From contig JAHJSX010000010.1 in NCBI GenBank assembly GCA_018830205.1, positions 1 to 13,193 of the forward strand: DNA of 13,193 nucleotides. Reading direction: 5' to 3'. Below, one piece after another: positions 6,085-13,193 of this stretch. The notes beneath the pieces were generated by a model, which was given only the letters and a program-made list of their open reading frames with translations, did not search any database and had not been told where the DNA came from. The position numbers were made by a program, and so were the translations under genes. The DNA is from an archaeon (lineage in GTDB: Archaea; Hydrothermarchaeota; Hydrothermarchaeia; Hydrothermarchaeales; Hydrothermarchaeaceae). Within the stretch, counting starts at the first letter, position 1. Each line of letters opens with the position of its first letter.

Positions 6085-7545
6085 ATGACAAGTATAATGG
6101 TTCAGGGCACGACGTCTTATGCTGGGAAGTCTTTTCTTGTAATGGCGCTTTGCAGGATATTCCGCGAGAGAGGAATAAACGTCGCACCGTTCAAATCCCA
6201 GAACATGTCGCTTAACTCGCACGCCACAAAAGACGGCCGTGAGATGGCGAGGGCCCAGGCACTTCAGGCATTTGCCGCAGGCGTAGAACCCCAAGTAGAG
6301 ATGAACCCAATTCTTGTCAAGCCAACAGGCGAGAGCACATCGCAGATTGTCGTAAACGGAAGGCCCTACAAAGACATATTGGCAGAGGATTATCACAGTG
6401 ATTTTGCAATGGGCGAGGGGCTGCAAATAGCAACGGCTGCATACGAGGCACTAAAGCAAAAACACGATATGATAATAATCGAGGGCGCAGGGAGCCCAGC
6501 AGAAATAAATCTCTACCACCAAGACATAGCGAACATGCGTATAGCGAAGCTGGCAGACGCGCCCGTAATACTGGTGGCAGACATCGACAGGGGTGGAGTA
6601 TTCGCAAGCATTTATGGCACACTTGCCCTCTTAAGCGAAGAGGACAATGCAAGGGTTAAAGGCATTGTGATAAACAAGTTCAGGGGGAATCTCGATATAC
6701 TAAAACCAGGAATAAGTGAGATTGAGGAGCTTACAAAAAAACCGGTATTGGGCGTTATCCCCTACATCAATGGCCTGAAATTGCCAAGCGAGGATTCTGT
6801 CTCCCTCCAGGACGCAAGAGAGGGCCCCGGGGAGATAAAGGTTGCAGTTATCAAGCTTCCAAGAATCTCAAATTTCACAGACTTTGACCCGCTAATAAAT
6901 GATGGCATAAATGTCGCGTATATCGAAGAACCAAGGGAGTTAGAATCCGCAAGTGCCCTCATCATTCCAGGCACAAAGAACACACTAGAAGACCTCGGGT
7001 GGCTAAGAAAAAAAGGGTTTGATAAAAGCATTCATGCCCTTTTGGGGAAGATACCTATAATTGGCATATGCGGCGGATACCAGATGCTTGGAAAAAACAT
7101 CGAAGAGGGCGTAAGAAGGGAGGAAGGGTTCGGGCTTCTGGATGTAAAGACCTCATTTGAGGGATATGAAAAACAAACAAACCAGGCAAGCGGAAAAATC
7201 CTTGCAACAAAGGGCATATTCAAAGAAACCACAGGACTCAAAATCAGTGGTTATGAGATTCACATGGGCGAAACGACGCTTGGAGCTGGCGCCATGCCTG
7301 TTTTTGAGCTTAATGGAAAACCAGACGGAGCAATCGATGAAGGCGGCATGGTTTTTGGCACATATCTTCATGGTATTTTTGATTCGCCTTCATTTAGAAA
7401 TGGCTTTTTAACATTCATTGGGGGTAGCACCCCCGGGAGCTCAAAAACACAGGAAGAACTCTGGAATGAAAGCATCGACAGGGCAGCAAGAGCTGTAAAA
7501 GAATCAATAGACATCAAAAAAATAGCGGGGTGGCTGCGTGAATGA
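6085..7545 (+). CDS. cbiP: Cobyric acid synthase (adenosylcobyric acid amidotransferase)
   Basis: A 486-residue cytoplasmic enzyme that amidates carboxyl side chains b, d, e and g of adenosylcobyrinic acid a,c-diamide, using ATP and glutamine. The N-terminal dethiobiotin-synthetase-like ATPase domain starts with MVQGTTSYAGKS, a P-loop variant, and includes FKSQNMSLNS, EGAGSPAEINL and ILVADIDRGGVFAS. The C-terminal class I glutamine amidotransferase domain has the nucleophile Cys329 in GICGGYQMLG and the catalytic His429 in GTYLHGIFD. Length is normal for the family and all expected motifs are present. It is the first gene of a seven-gene unit and overlaps cbiB by 8 nt. CobB/CbiA-type a,c-diamide synthase is unlikely given the QNMSLNS motif. 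Confidence 0.95.
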   Translation: MTSIMVQGTTSYAGKSFLVMALCRIFRERGINVAPFKSQNMSLNSHATKDGREMARAQALQAFAAGVEPQVEMNPILVKPTGESTSQIVVNGRPYKDILAEDYHSDFAMGEGLQIATAAYEALKQKHDMIIIEGAGSPAEINLYHQDIANMRIAKLADAPVILVADIDRGGVFASIYGTLALLSEEDNARVKGIVINKFRGNLDILKPGISEIEELTKKPVLGVIPYINGLKLPSEDSVSLQDAREGPGEIKVAVIKLPRISNFTDFDPLINDGINVAYIEEPRELESASALIIPGTKNTLEDLGWLRKKGFDKSIHALLGKIPIIGICGGYQMLGKNIEEGVRREEGFGLLDVKTSFEGYEKQTNQASGKILATKGIFKETTGLKISGYEIHMGETTLGAGAMPVFELNGKPDGAIDEGGMVFGTYLHGIFDSPSFRNGFLTFIGGSTPGSSKTQEELWNESIDRAARAVKESIDIKKIAGWLRE

Positions 7546-8455
7546 ATTTTATGTCCTTGCTATGGCAGTCTTGATAGACAGAGTATTTGGGGAGCCTCCT
7601 GACAGGTTCCATTCTACGGTGTGGATTGGCAGGCTATGTGCAGTAATACAGAAACGATTGAGCAATAATGTCCTTCACGGATTTTTTTTGTTTTTGGTGG
7701 TCGCATTGATTCCGTCAATAGTTGTTTTCCCCCTGCTGCAACTTGCAGGAGAAACATATCTCACAATCTTTCTTGGCGCCCTGATTTTAAAATTACAGTT
7801 CAGCTGGAAGGGTCTTGCAGATTACGCAATGCCTGTCCTTGAAGCACTTGAGTCTGATATAGAGAAGGCAAAAGAAAAACTCCTTTTCATGGTCGGCCGC
7901 AAGACGGAAAATCTTAGTGAGGAAGGCATATTATCGGCGACAATCGAGTCAATCGCGGAAGGCACAAACGACGGCGTAACGGCCCCGCTCTTTTTCTATG
8001 TTTTATTTGCCGCTCTTTTTGGTTTTCCTGTTGGGGTAACTGCAGCAGTATTTTTCAGGGCCGCAAGCACCCTTGATTCAATGGTCGGATATAAAAAGGA
8101 AGGCCTCGACAGGATTGGTTTCGTGTCCGCAAGGGCTGATGACCTCCTCAACTTTATACCTTCAAGAATCACTGCCATTCTTATTTTATTTTCAGCGTTC
8201 CTTTTAAGGGAGGATTACAAAAACGCCTGGAAGATTTTCAAGCGGGACAGAAACATTACAAAAAGCCCGAACGCAGGACAGCCCATGTCAATAGTGGCAG
8301 GTGCGCTTGGCGTAAAACTTGAAAAAGTTGGGCACCACATCCTGGGCGACCCTCTAAAGGGCCTTCAAAAAAGCGACGTCAAAAGGGCGATTCGCCTCTC
8401 AAACCTCCAAACAACGTTATTTTTATTTGCAAGCGCTGTAATTATATTGCAATGA
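7538..8455 (+). CDS. cbiB: Adenosylcobinamide-phosphate synthase
   Basis: A 305-residue integral membrane protein with about five hydrophobic segments, starting at a GTG that overlaps the end of cbiP. Family signatures are the N-terminal LIDRVFGEPPDRFHSTVWIGR, the loop FMVGRKTENLSEEGILSATIES, IAEGTNDGVTAPLFFY, and the SPNAGQPMSIVAGALGV block near the C-terminus. It joins aminopropanol phosphate (the CobD product) to the f propionate of adenosylcobyric acid to give adenosylcobinamide phosphate at the membrane. Its stop overlaps the next start by ATGA (8452-8455). The more common-looking ATG at 7562 would remove the start of the signature segment, so GTG 7538 is preferred. Confidence 0.94.
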   Translation: MNEFYVLAMAVLIDRVFGEPPDRFHSTVWIGRLCAVIQKRLSNNVLHGFFLFLVVALIPSIVVFPLLQLAGETYLTIFLGALILKLQFSWKGLADYAMPVLEALESDIEKAKEKLLFMVGRKTENLSEEGILSATIESIAEGTNDGVTAPLFFYVLFAALFGFPVGVTAAVFFRAASTLDSMVGYKKEGLDRIGFVSARADDLLNFIPSRITAILILFSAFLLREDYKNAWKIFKRDRNITKSPNAGQPMSIVAGALGVKLEKVGHHILGDPLKGLQKSDVKRAIRLSNLQTTLFLFASAVIILQ

Positions 8456-8946
8456 AGCAAGAAATCACAGAATTCGCAGAAGACACAATCATAGGTTTTA
8501 CAAGGGCGCCCCCTGACTCAGACTTCGAATCTGCCATAGTCATAGGGGCGCCAAGCCTTGAGATGCTGGAAGGGCTTACAAGACAAATCAAGATGTACCT
8601 GACAACCAAAGGACATTTTGCAGAAGAGGTATCGAGCATTGAAGAGGGCATTGACATCAAGCGCCTGGCCACATCCGCTTCCCTTGGCGCCATTGGCAAA
8701 AGCACTCTTGTCATTACACCTGAGTTTGGGCCAAGGGCCAGGTTTTCTGTTATCCTGACAGACGCAGTAATCGATGTAGATGAACCGCGCGAGTTTGACT
8801 TCTGCAAGGACTGCAATGCGTGCATAGAAGCATGCCCAGCAGGCGCAATAACTGATTCTGGATACGACAGGGCCGCATGCGAACACACCAGAGGAAATAT
8901 CTGTGTGCTTTGTATAGCGGCGTGTCCTGTGGGGAAGGGAAAATGA
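8452..8946 (+). CDS. Short QueG-like iron-sulfur protein, candidate corrinoid reductase
   Basis: A 164-residue protein that overlaps both neighbours by ATGA. Residues 78-110 (SLGAIGKSTLVITPEFGPRARFS followed by VILTDAVIDVD) match the region just before the clusters in epoxyqueuosine reductase QueG and related corrinoid-dependent reductases. Eight cysteines follow in two groups: 118, 121, 124, 128 (CKDCNACIEACP) and 143, 151, 154, 158 (CVLCIAACP), enough for two [4Fe-4S] clusters. QueG itself is about twice as long; most of its N-terminal corrin-binding part is missing or replaced here, so tRNA modification is unlikely. Its place between cbiB and cobZ suggests electron delivery to cobalt, for instance reduction of Co(II) corrinoid before adenosylation, but that is inference. 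A general ferredoxin-like role is the alternative. Confidence 0.78.
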   Translation: MKQEITEFAEDTIIGFTRAPPDSDFESAIVIGAPSLEMLEGLTRQIKMYLTTKGHFAEEVSSIEEGIDIKRLATSASLGAIGKSTLVITPEFGPRARFSVILTDAVIDVDEPREFDFCKDCNACIEACPAGAITDSGYDRAACEHTRGNICVLCIAACPVGKGK

Positions 8947-9395
8947 ATTTAGTCGAGGTACTTGAAGAAAAAGGAATTAAACTAGATGATATTGAAAATT
9001 CAGCAATGGAATTATTCGTACCTCATGGAAGCCTCGAGAACAAAAATCAGGCCAGCGAGGCGTTTAAGAAAATTCTTGCAAGCGCACTAAAGGATACGAA
9101 TATATCGGCTTTGGTTCTGGCAGGTTTATTGCTCGATGAATGCGGTGGAAAAGGGGCGATACCAGGACTTGACATCATTGATTTCAAAAACGATTCAGTG
9201 CACATAATAGCAGATGAAATCCTGGGGATGGCCATTGCAGAGTACATTGGGGGCACAAAAGCGAGGTTCGAGTACGTCAGATACGATATGAAAAAGCCAG
9301 GCATATTGGGGGAGCTTGGCCCGTTCACAGATGACGTTATTTGCGGCTTGATTGCTGGTGCCTCGTCGCAAATGTACAGTGAGGCATTGAAATGA
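8943..9395 (+). CDS. cobZ: Alpha-ribazole-5'-phosphate phosphatase CobZ (PgpA-related)
   Basis: A 150-residue protein from the ATG at 8943, which overlaps the previous stop by ATGA; an in-frame start at 8877 would reach well into the preceding gene and is rejected. Family-like segments are ELFVPHGS near residue 24, LVLAGLLLDECGGKGAIPGLD, HIIADEILGMAIAEYIGGT, and FEYVRYDMKKPGILGELGPFTDDVICGL. CobZ is the archaeal non-homologous replacement for CobC. It removes the phosphate from alpha-ribazole phosphate or from adenosylcobalamin 5'-phosphate. It belongs to the same superfamily as phosphatidylglycerophosphatase A, which is the alternative, but the position between cbiB and cobS makes CobZ much the better call. 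Confidence 0.9.
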   Translation: MNLVEVLEEKGIKLDDIENSAMELFVPHGSLENKNQASEAFKKILASALKDTNISALVLAGLLLDECGGKGAIPGLDIIDFKNDSVHIIADEILGMAIAEYIGGTKARFEYVRYDMKKPGILGELGPFTDDVICGLIAGASSQMYSEALK

Positions 9396-10108
9396 TAAAG
9401 GCGCTAAGAAACGCGTTTGGATTTCTCACGATAATACCGGTTGGCATGGATTTTGATACAGAAGATGTCGCAAAAAGCGCATGGCTCTTCCCTCTCGTCG
9501 GTGGATTCCTCGGCCTGACAGCTGCCCTAATTTATGAACTTCTGGGACACCTGTTTTCAGACCCCGTTTCAGCTGGAATTGCGCTTTTTGCGCTCCTTGT
9601 TCTTACAGGCTTCCATCATCTTGACGGGCTTCTTGATTTCGGGGATGGATTGATGCGCGTCGGGAGTGCAAAGGAGCGGCGAAGCGCCATGAAAGACGTA
9701 AACACAGGAGTAGGGGGTTTTGCCTTTGGGTTTTTTGTGCTGCTTATAACCTACGCGGCCATCACAGAGAATACCACGATATTCATAAGCCTTATTGCAG
9801 CTGAAGCCTCTGCAAAATTCGCAATGGTGCTGGGTGCATTTGTTGGGAAGCCCTCGCACGAGGGAATGGGCAGCATATTTACAAAAATCGTAGATACACG
9901 GCTTCTTCTGTTAGCACTAATTGTCTATATTCCATTCCTTGCCATACTCCCAATCGAAATGGGACTACTGGCCTTTGCGATGGCTGTCGCTTCAACCCTC
10001 ATCATCACTTTTATCTCTTTGAAACTTTTCAAAGGAGTACCGGGCGATGTCCTTGGCGCCATAAACGAGATTACCCGGATGGGTGTCCTGGTGGTGCTGC
10101 TTGTATGA
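9392..10108 (+). CDS. cobS: Adenosylcobinamide-GDP ribazoletransferase (cobalamin synthase)
   Basis: A 238-residue integral membrane protein with about six or seven hydrophobic segments. The hallmark acidic motif is GFHHLDGLLDFGDGLM near residues 72-87, followed by RRSAMKDVNTGVGGFAFG. The C-terminal PGDVLGAINEITR is also typical. It transfers alpha-ribazole or its phosphate to adenosylcobinamide-GDP, releasing GMP and making adenosylcobalamin (or its 5'-phosphate). The start overlaps the cobZ stop by ATGA, and the end overlaps cobY by ATGA. Length is slightly below the usual 245-260 residues but no motif is missing. Confidence 0.95.
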   Translation: MIKALRNAFGFLTIIPVGMDFDTEDVAKSAWLFPLVGGFLGLTAALIYELLGHLFSDPVSAGIALFALLVLTGFHHLDGLLDFGDGLMRVGSAKERRSAMKDVNTGVGGFAFGFFVLLITYAAITENTTIFISLIAAEASAKFAMVLGAFVGKPSHEGMGSIFTKIVDTRLLLLALIVYIPFLAILPIEMGLLAFAMAVASTLIITFISLKLFKGVPGDVLGAINEITRMGVLVVLLV

Positions 10109-10656
10109 AAATCCATGCCCTAATTATGGCCGGCGGGAAGGGCACGAGGCTTGAGGGGGGCACAGAAAAACTGCTGCTTGTGCTTGAGGGCAAGTTTTTA
10201 ATCGATTACACGCTTGAAGCAGTCGCAGGATGCAAGTACATTGATAAGTTTTGGGCAGTGACAAGCCCGCACACACCGAAAATAGAAGAACACCTGAGGG
10301 AAAAATCCATTCAAATACTGCATGCCCCGGGCGACGGCTATGTCGAGGACCTGGTGTTTGCAATAAAGGAACTTGGTATTGGAAAAACGCTGACAATCAC
10401 GGCAGACCTGCCGCTTGTTCGTTCCGGGGACCTTGAGTGGGTAATTGATGAATACCAAAGGCAGTATAATCCAGCTCTCGCTGTAAACACAGCAATCGGG
10501 AAGGACCTCATACCAACTGGCGTGAACATTGTGGACGGCAAAAATTTAAATGGGAGCGAGTTCAATCTGATAACAGCAAAACCGCAATTTGGCCTAAACG
10601 TAAACACAAAAGAAGAGCTGGTTGAGGCGCAAAGGAGGATAAGAAATGTCAATTAA
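10105..10656 (+). CDS. cobY: GTP:adenosylcobinamide-phosphate guanylyltransferase CobY
   Basis: A 183-residue cytoplasmic nucleotidyltransferase. The N-terminal ALIMAGGKGTRLEGGTEKLL is the GTP-binding signature of the NTP-transferase fold; ITADLPLV carries the metal-binding Asp; PTGVNIVDGKN and FGLNVNTKEEL are typical of archaeal CobY and related MobA-like enzymes. It activates adenosylcobinamide phosphate with GTP, giving adenosylcobinamide-GDP for CobS. CobY is the archaeal replacement for bacterial CobU and lacks kinase activity, which agrees with the archaeal de novo route through CbiB. It overlaps cobS by ATGA and the next gene by 11 nt. A molybdopterin guanylyltransferase is the alternative, but the operon rules this out in practice. 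Confidence 0.93.
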   Translation: MKIHALIMAGGKGTRLEGGTEKLLLVLEGKFLIDYTLEAVAGCKYIDKFWAVTSPHTPKIEEHLREKSIQILHAPGDGYVEDLVFAIKELGIGKTLTITADLPLVRSGDLEWVIDEYQRQYNPALAVNTAIGKDLIPTGVNIVDGKNLNGSEFNLITAKPQFGLNVNTKEELVEAQRRIRNVN

Positions 10657-10921
10657 CAAGGAACTTCTGGACATCCTCGCATGTCCTATCGACAAAAAAG
10701 ACGTGGAATACAGGGAGAGTGTTGATTTTATTTTATGCAAGGATTGCGACATCCGCATTCTTGCAGACCGGGCTCCGGGCGATGCCTGTGCAAAGTGCGG
10801 CGGAGAATCCGAAAAGATAAAGGGAGAAGTTTTGATATGCACAGAGTGCAACAGGTGGTATCCCATTATAGATGACATCCCGCACATGCTGCCCGATGAG
10901 CTGCGGGAAGATTTGCCCTAG
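10646..10921 (+). CDS. Trm112-like zinc protein with an inserted zinc knuckle
   Basis: A 91-residue protein. The ends match the Trm112/UPF0434 family: KELLDILACPIDKKDVEY at the start and LICTECNRWYPIIDDIPHML at the end. The usual domain is about 60 residues; here about 25 extra residues sit in the middle and carry two more CxxC pairs (Cys31/34 and Cys48/51). In the core site Cys13 is kept, the second position is Asp16, and Cys65/Cys68 form the other pair. Archaeal Trm112 is a small activating partner of several methyltransferases acting on tRNA, rRNA and release factor. The gene overlaps cobY by 11 nt, so it is translated with the B12 operon, which is unexpected for a translation factor. It converges on the ApgM-family gene and shares the tetranucleotide CTAG with it as stop. 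Confidence 0.8.
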   Translation: MSINKELLDILACPIDKKDVEYRESVDFILCKDCDIRILADRAPGDACAKCGGESEKIKGEVLICTECNRWYPIIDDIPHMLPDELREDLP

Positions 10922-12090
10922 TGCCTGAGTAAAAATCGCATAAATTCCTCGCCCTCGAGCTTGCCTACACTTCCATTTTTACAAGAATTCTCATCAAATT
11001 TTATGCCGTCGCCGCCATCACCTGGCGAGCAAACCGCAAACGGCACAGGTTCAGGGGCATGGGTTTTTGTTTTTATTGGCGTCAGGTGGTCCGGCAGGAC
11101 TGCTATCGTAAACTCGCTCCCGCTGTCAAGCAGCGTACCCAGTACCTTTTCGTCAAATTCTTCAATTGTTTTTATTTTCATTTCTAAATCCCCTGCATGA
11201 GACGCCTCGTCAATGGATTCCACATGTAAATACACATAGTCAACTTCCTCAAGGGCCTTCAGGGCGTGTACTGCTTTCCCCCTGTAGTTTGTGTCATAGT
11301 AGCCTGTTGCACCCGGCACATCTACGACTTCCATGCCCGCGTAGGCTCCAATGCCTTTTATGAGGTCTACTGCTGAAATCACAGCACCGCTTATGTCATA
11401 CTTCTCTTTTAGGGTAGGCATATCTGGCCTTTTGCCCTGCCCCCAAAGCCAAATCATGTTTGCAGGGTTTTTTCCAACACTCTCTCTTTTTTTGTTGACA
11501 GGGTGGCGAGCAAGCACCTCCTTTGACTCAATTGTCATTCCATTGAGGGTTTTTGCAACAGGGTTGTTCGATGGCTTTATCATGTGTTTTTTTATCTCTT
11601 CCCCGATTACGTCATGCGGGGGTGTGCAAATAACGTTTCCACCATCAGGCAAAACAAAAAGGTGCCTGTAGCTGACCCCTGGATAGAATTTTCCCACATC
11701 TAATTTCTCGTCCAAGGCCAAAATAAGCTCGCGTGCCTCGTTTGTCGTTATATGGTCGGCGCAGTAGTCAGCAATGAACCCGTCTTTCTCGGTTATCAGA
11801 TTGCACCTGAATGCAATGTCGCTTTTCCCAAGTTCCACCCCAATGCTGGCAGCCTCAAGCGGCCCCCTGCCGGTATAATATTTCCGGGGGTCGTATCCAA
11901 GAATCGAAAGGTTGGCCGTGTCAGAACCAGCATTCATCCCTTCAGGGATGGTAGTCAGAAGGCCGCATTTCCCCTTTCTTGCTATCTCGTCCATGTTGGG
12001 CTTGTTCGCCACCTGCAGGGGAGTTTTGCCGCCAAGCTCCTCTATAGGATAATCTGCCATGCCGTCGCCAATGACTACTATGTACTTCAT
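10918..12090 (-). CDS. ApgM-superfamily protein: archaeal-type phosphoglycerate mutase or homoserine kinase
   Basis: A 390-residue member of the alkaline phosphatase superfamily in the archaeal cofactor-independent phosphoglycerate mutase group (COG3635). Metal and catalytic motifs visible are IGDGMAD (Asp9), [17 protein letters not shown] with the presumed catalytic Ser56, [19 protein letters not shown], and LPDHLTP with THAPEPVPF. The start overlaps the end of homoserine dehydrogenase by ATGA (12087-12090). This neighbourhood is the reason a branch of the family (TIGR02535, as I recall it) has been proposed to be homoserine kinase rather than a glycolytic mutase. The sequence alone does not settle which reaction it carries out. 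The context favours O-phosphohomoserine formation for threonine synthesis. Confidence 0.88.
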   Translation of the reverse strand: MKYIVVIGDGMADYPIEELGGKTPLQVANKPNMDEIARKGKCGLLTTIPEGMNAGSDTANLSILGYDPRKYYTGRGPLEAASIGVELGKSDIAFRCNLITEKDGFIADYCADHITTNEARELILALDEKLDVGKFYPGVSYRHLFVLPDGGNVICTPPHDVIGEEIKKHMIKPSNNPVAKTLNGMTIESKEVLARHPVNKKRESVGKNPANMIWLWGQGKRPDMPTLKEKYDISGAVISAVDLIKGIGAYAGMEVVDVPGATGYYDTNYRGKAVHALKALEEVDYVYLHVESIDEASHAGDLEMKIKTIEEFDEKVLGTLLDSGSEFTIAVLPDHLTPIKTKTHAPEPVPFAVCSPGDGGDGIKFDENSCKNGSVGKLEGEEFMRFLLRH

Positions 12091-13106
12091 TGCCGTTTCC
12101 GTCGCTCCGCTCCGCGAATGCCAATTAAATCAGAAAGAATTGCGCTGTTGGTCTCTATCGAACCTGCCCCTTTACCGACAATAGTTACCTCGCCAGCGAC
12201 ATCAGTCTCAAAAGTTGCAACGTTTAGTGCACCTTCTACATTCAGCGGATGGTTAAGCGGCACAAGACGGGGAGACACTTCGAGATGGCTGCCGCTTACC
12301 TCTCCGATTAGCTTTACAGCATAACCCCCTTCTTCTGCAAGCTTGATGGCTTCAGGGGTAATGTTTCTGATTCCCTGGATTCGAACGTCTTTAAACGCGG
12401 CATCTGCACCCATTATGGCATTTGCAAGTATCACAAGTTTGCTTGCAGTATCGATGCCGTCAATGTCGTACGAGGGGTCTGCTTCTGCGATTCCCAATTC
12501 CTGGGCCTCCCTGAGCACGATGTCAAATGGACTTTCCTCTTTTAGCATCCTTGTGAGGATATAATTGGTGGTTCCGTTTAATATCCCGCGTATTGCAAGG
12601 ACCTCATCACCTGAAAGGCAGTTTCTTGCAAGGTTTAAAATCGGCATGGCGCCGCCTACACTTGCCTCAAATCTGAACTCGACACCATTTTTTTCTGCGG
12701 TGCTCTGGAGTTTTTTGAACTTAAGTGCAAGCGGCCCTTTGTTTGAGGTCACCACGTGCTTCTTCTGCTTCATCGCAGCGAGCATATGTGAGAGCCCTGG
12801 TTCGCCGGTTTTCACGTTTGAAACGGTGGCCTCGATTACAACGTCGGCATCTATTTTTTCGATTGCCTCAAGCCCTGACATCTTCTTTGCGCCGGGGTAC
12901 TTAATCAGCTTCCCGGTTTTCCCCATGACATCAAGCGCGCGCTTCAAATCAACACCCTTATCGTTTGCCACTGTGCCCGTGATATCTGATATTGATACAA
13001 TTTTAATGTCGAGCCCATGTTTTTTCTTTAGCGAATTTCCTTTTTTCAAAAGCACATGCGCCAGCCCCTGGCCAATGTTCCCAAACCCGATGAGCTGCAC
13101 TCTCAT
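12087..13106 (-). CDS. hom: Homoserine dehydrogenase
   Basis: A 339-residue monofunctional enzyme that reduces aspartate semialdehyde to homoserine with NAD(P)H, the branch point to threonine and methionine. The N-terminal Rossmann fold has [10 protein letters not shown] at 5-14. Residue Lys123 in TSNKGPLAL, the [14 protein letters not shown] block near 174-187, and [25 protein letters not shown] (here split: acidic residues to Asp219, then Lys223) form the catalytic region typical of the family. There is no C-terminal ACT domain; the length stops after the catalytic domain. The gene just upstream ends with what looks like an ACT-domain protein and overlaps by ATGA, so allosteric control may be supplied by that separate subunit. 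It also overlaps the ApgM-family gene downstream. Confidence 0.95.
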   Translation of the reverse strand: MRVQLIGFGNIGQGLAHVLLKKGNSLKKKHGLDIKIVSISDITGTVANDKGVDLKRALDVMGKTGKLIKYPGAKKMSGLEAIEKIDADVVIEATVSNVKTGEPGLSHMLAAMKQKKHVVTSNKGPLALKFKKLQSTAEKNGVEFRFEASVGGAMPILNLARNCLSGDEVLAIRGILNGTTNYILTRMLKEESPFDIVLREAQELGIAEADPSYDIDGIDTASKLVILANAIMGADAAFKDVRIQGIRNITPEAIKLAEEGGYAVKLIGEVSGSHLEVSPRLVPLNHPLNVEGALNVATFETDVAGEVTIVGKGAGSIETNSAILSDLIGIRGAERRKRQ

Positions 13107-13193
13107 GCTATGCCCTCCAGTGACTTTATCACAACGAGTTTCTTTTCGCGTGCTATTTCATCAAGCCTGTCAAGCGCGGTTTTTGCCTTTGCC
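13103..13193 (-). CDS. C-terminal end of a probable ACT-domain protein next to hom (partial)
   Basis: The minus-strand frame is open from the right edge of the window to a TGA at 13103-13105 that overlaps the hom ATG (ATGA). The 29 or so visible residues include [19 protein letters not shown] and end in LEGIA. Archaeal homoserine dehydrogenase genes are often preceded by a stand-alone ACT-domain protein (COG2061), predicted to be its amino-acid-binding regulator, and the charged helix followed by a VVIKSLE strand suits such a C-terminus. The fragment is too short for a sure family call. Confidence 0.5.
   Translation of the reverse strand, partial: AKAKTALDRLDEIAREKKLVVIKSLEGIA

Noticed and set aside
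1..13193. CRISPR arrays, insertion sequences, tRNA or rRNA genes
   Set aside because: No regular short repeats, transposase-like ORFs or tRNA-like clover patterns were seen, and nearly all bases are accounted for by genes.

Overview
The window is archaeal chromosome, most likely from a euryarchaeal-type lineage. The evidence is the set of archaea-specific cobalamin enzymes (CobY in place of CobU, CobZ in place of CobC, a BtuD with the archaeal C-terminal extension). Further support comes from a RAD55/KaiC-like ATPase, an archaeal-type ApgM-family protein, and TATA boxes about 22-31 nt upstream of start codons, which implies leaderless or short-leader mRNAs. The sequence does not allow a genus assignment. 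Coding density is very high: no gap exceeds about 135 bp, and many neighbouring genes overlap by ATGA or GTGA.

Region 1 (1-1823, +): the 3' end of a corrinoid importer ATPase (BtuD-like), then a CobD-like aminotransferase (aminopropanol-phosphate arm of B12), then a small eight-cysteine protein. Region 2 (1855-3875, +): a three-gene unit with its own promoter, made of a small unrecognised protein, a RecA-superfamily (RAD55/KaiC-like) ATPase and a protein with two V4R-like domains. Region 3 (3865-4752, -): a UbiA-family membrane prenyltransferase, convergent with the V4R gene and divergent from region 4. Region 4 (4887-6052, +): a winged-helix protein followed by two receiver-only response regulators that are tandem duplicates with a nearly identical core. 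Region 5 (6085-10921, +): a compact late-cobalamin operon, cbiP-cbiB-(QueG-like Fe-S protein)-cobZ-cobS-cobY, ending in a Trm112-like zinc protein. Region 6 (10918-13193, -): the end of a probable ACT-domain protein, homoserine dehydrogenase, and an ApgM-superfamily protein that may be the homoserine kinase.

Together, regions 1 and 5 cover corrinoid uptake, amidation of the corrin ring, attachment of aminopropanol phosphate, GDP activation, lower-ligand joining and final dephosphorylation. Between them lie a possible small-molecule sensing unit (ATPase plus V4R) and a DNA-binding/receiver unit with no histidine kinase in view. Region 6 is a threonine/methionine precursor unit. No tRNA, rRNA, CRISPR array, insertion sequence or integrase was seen.
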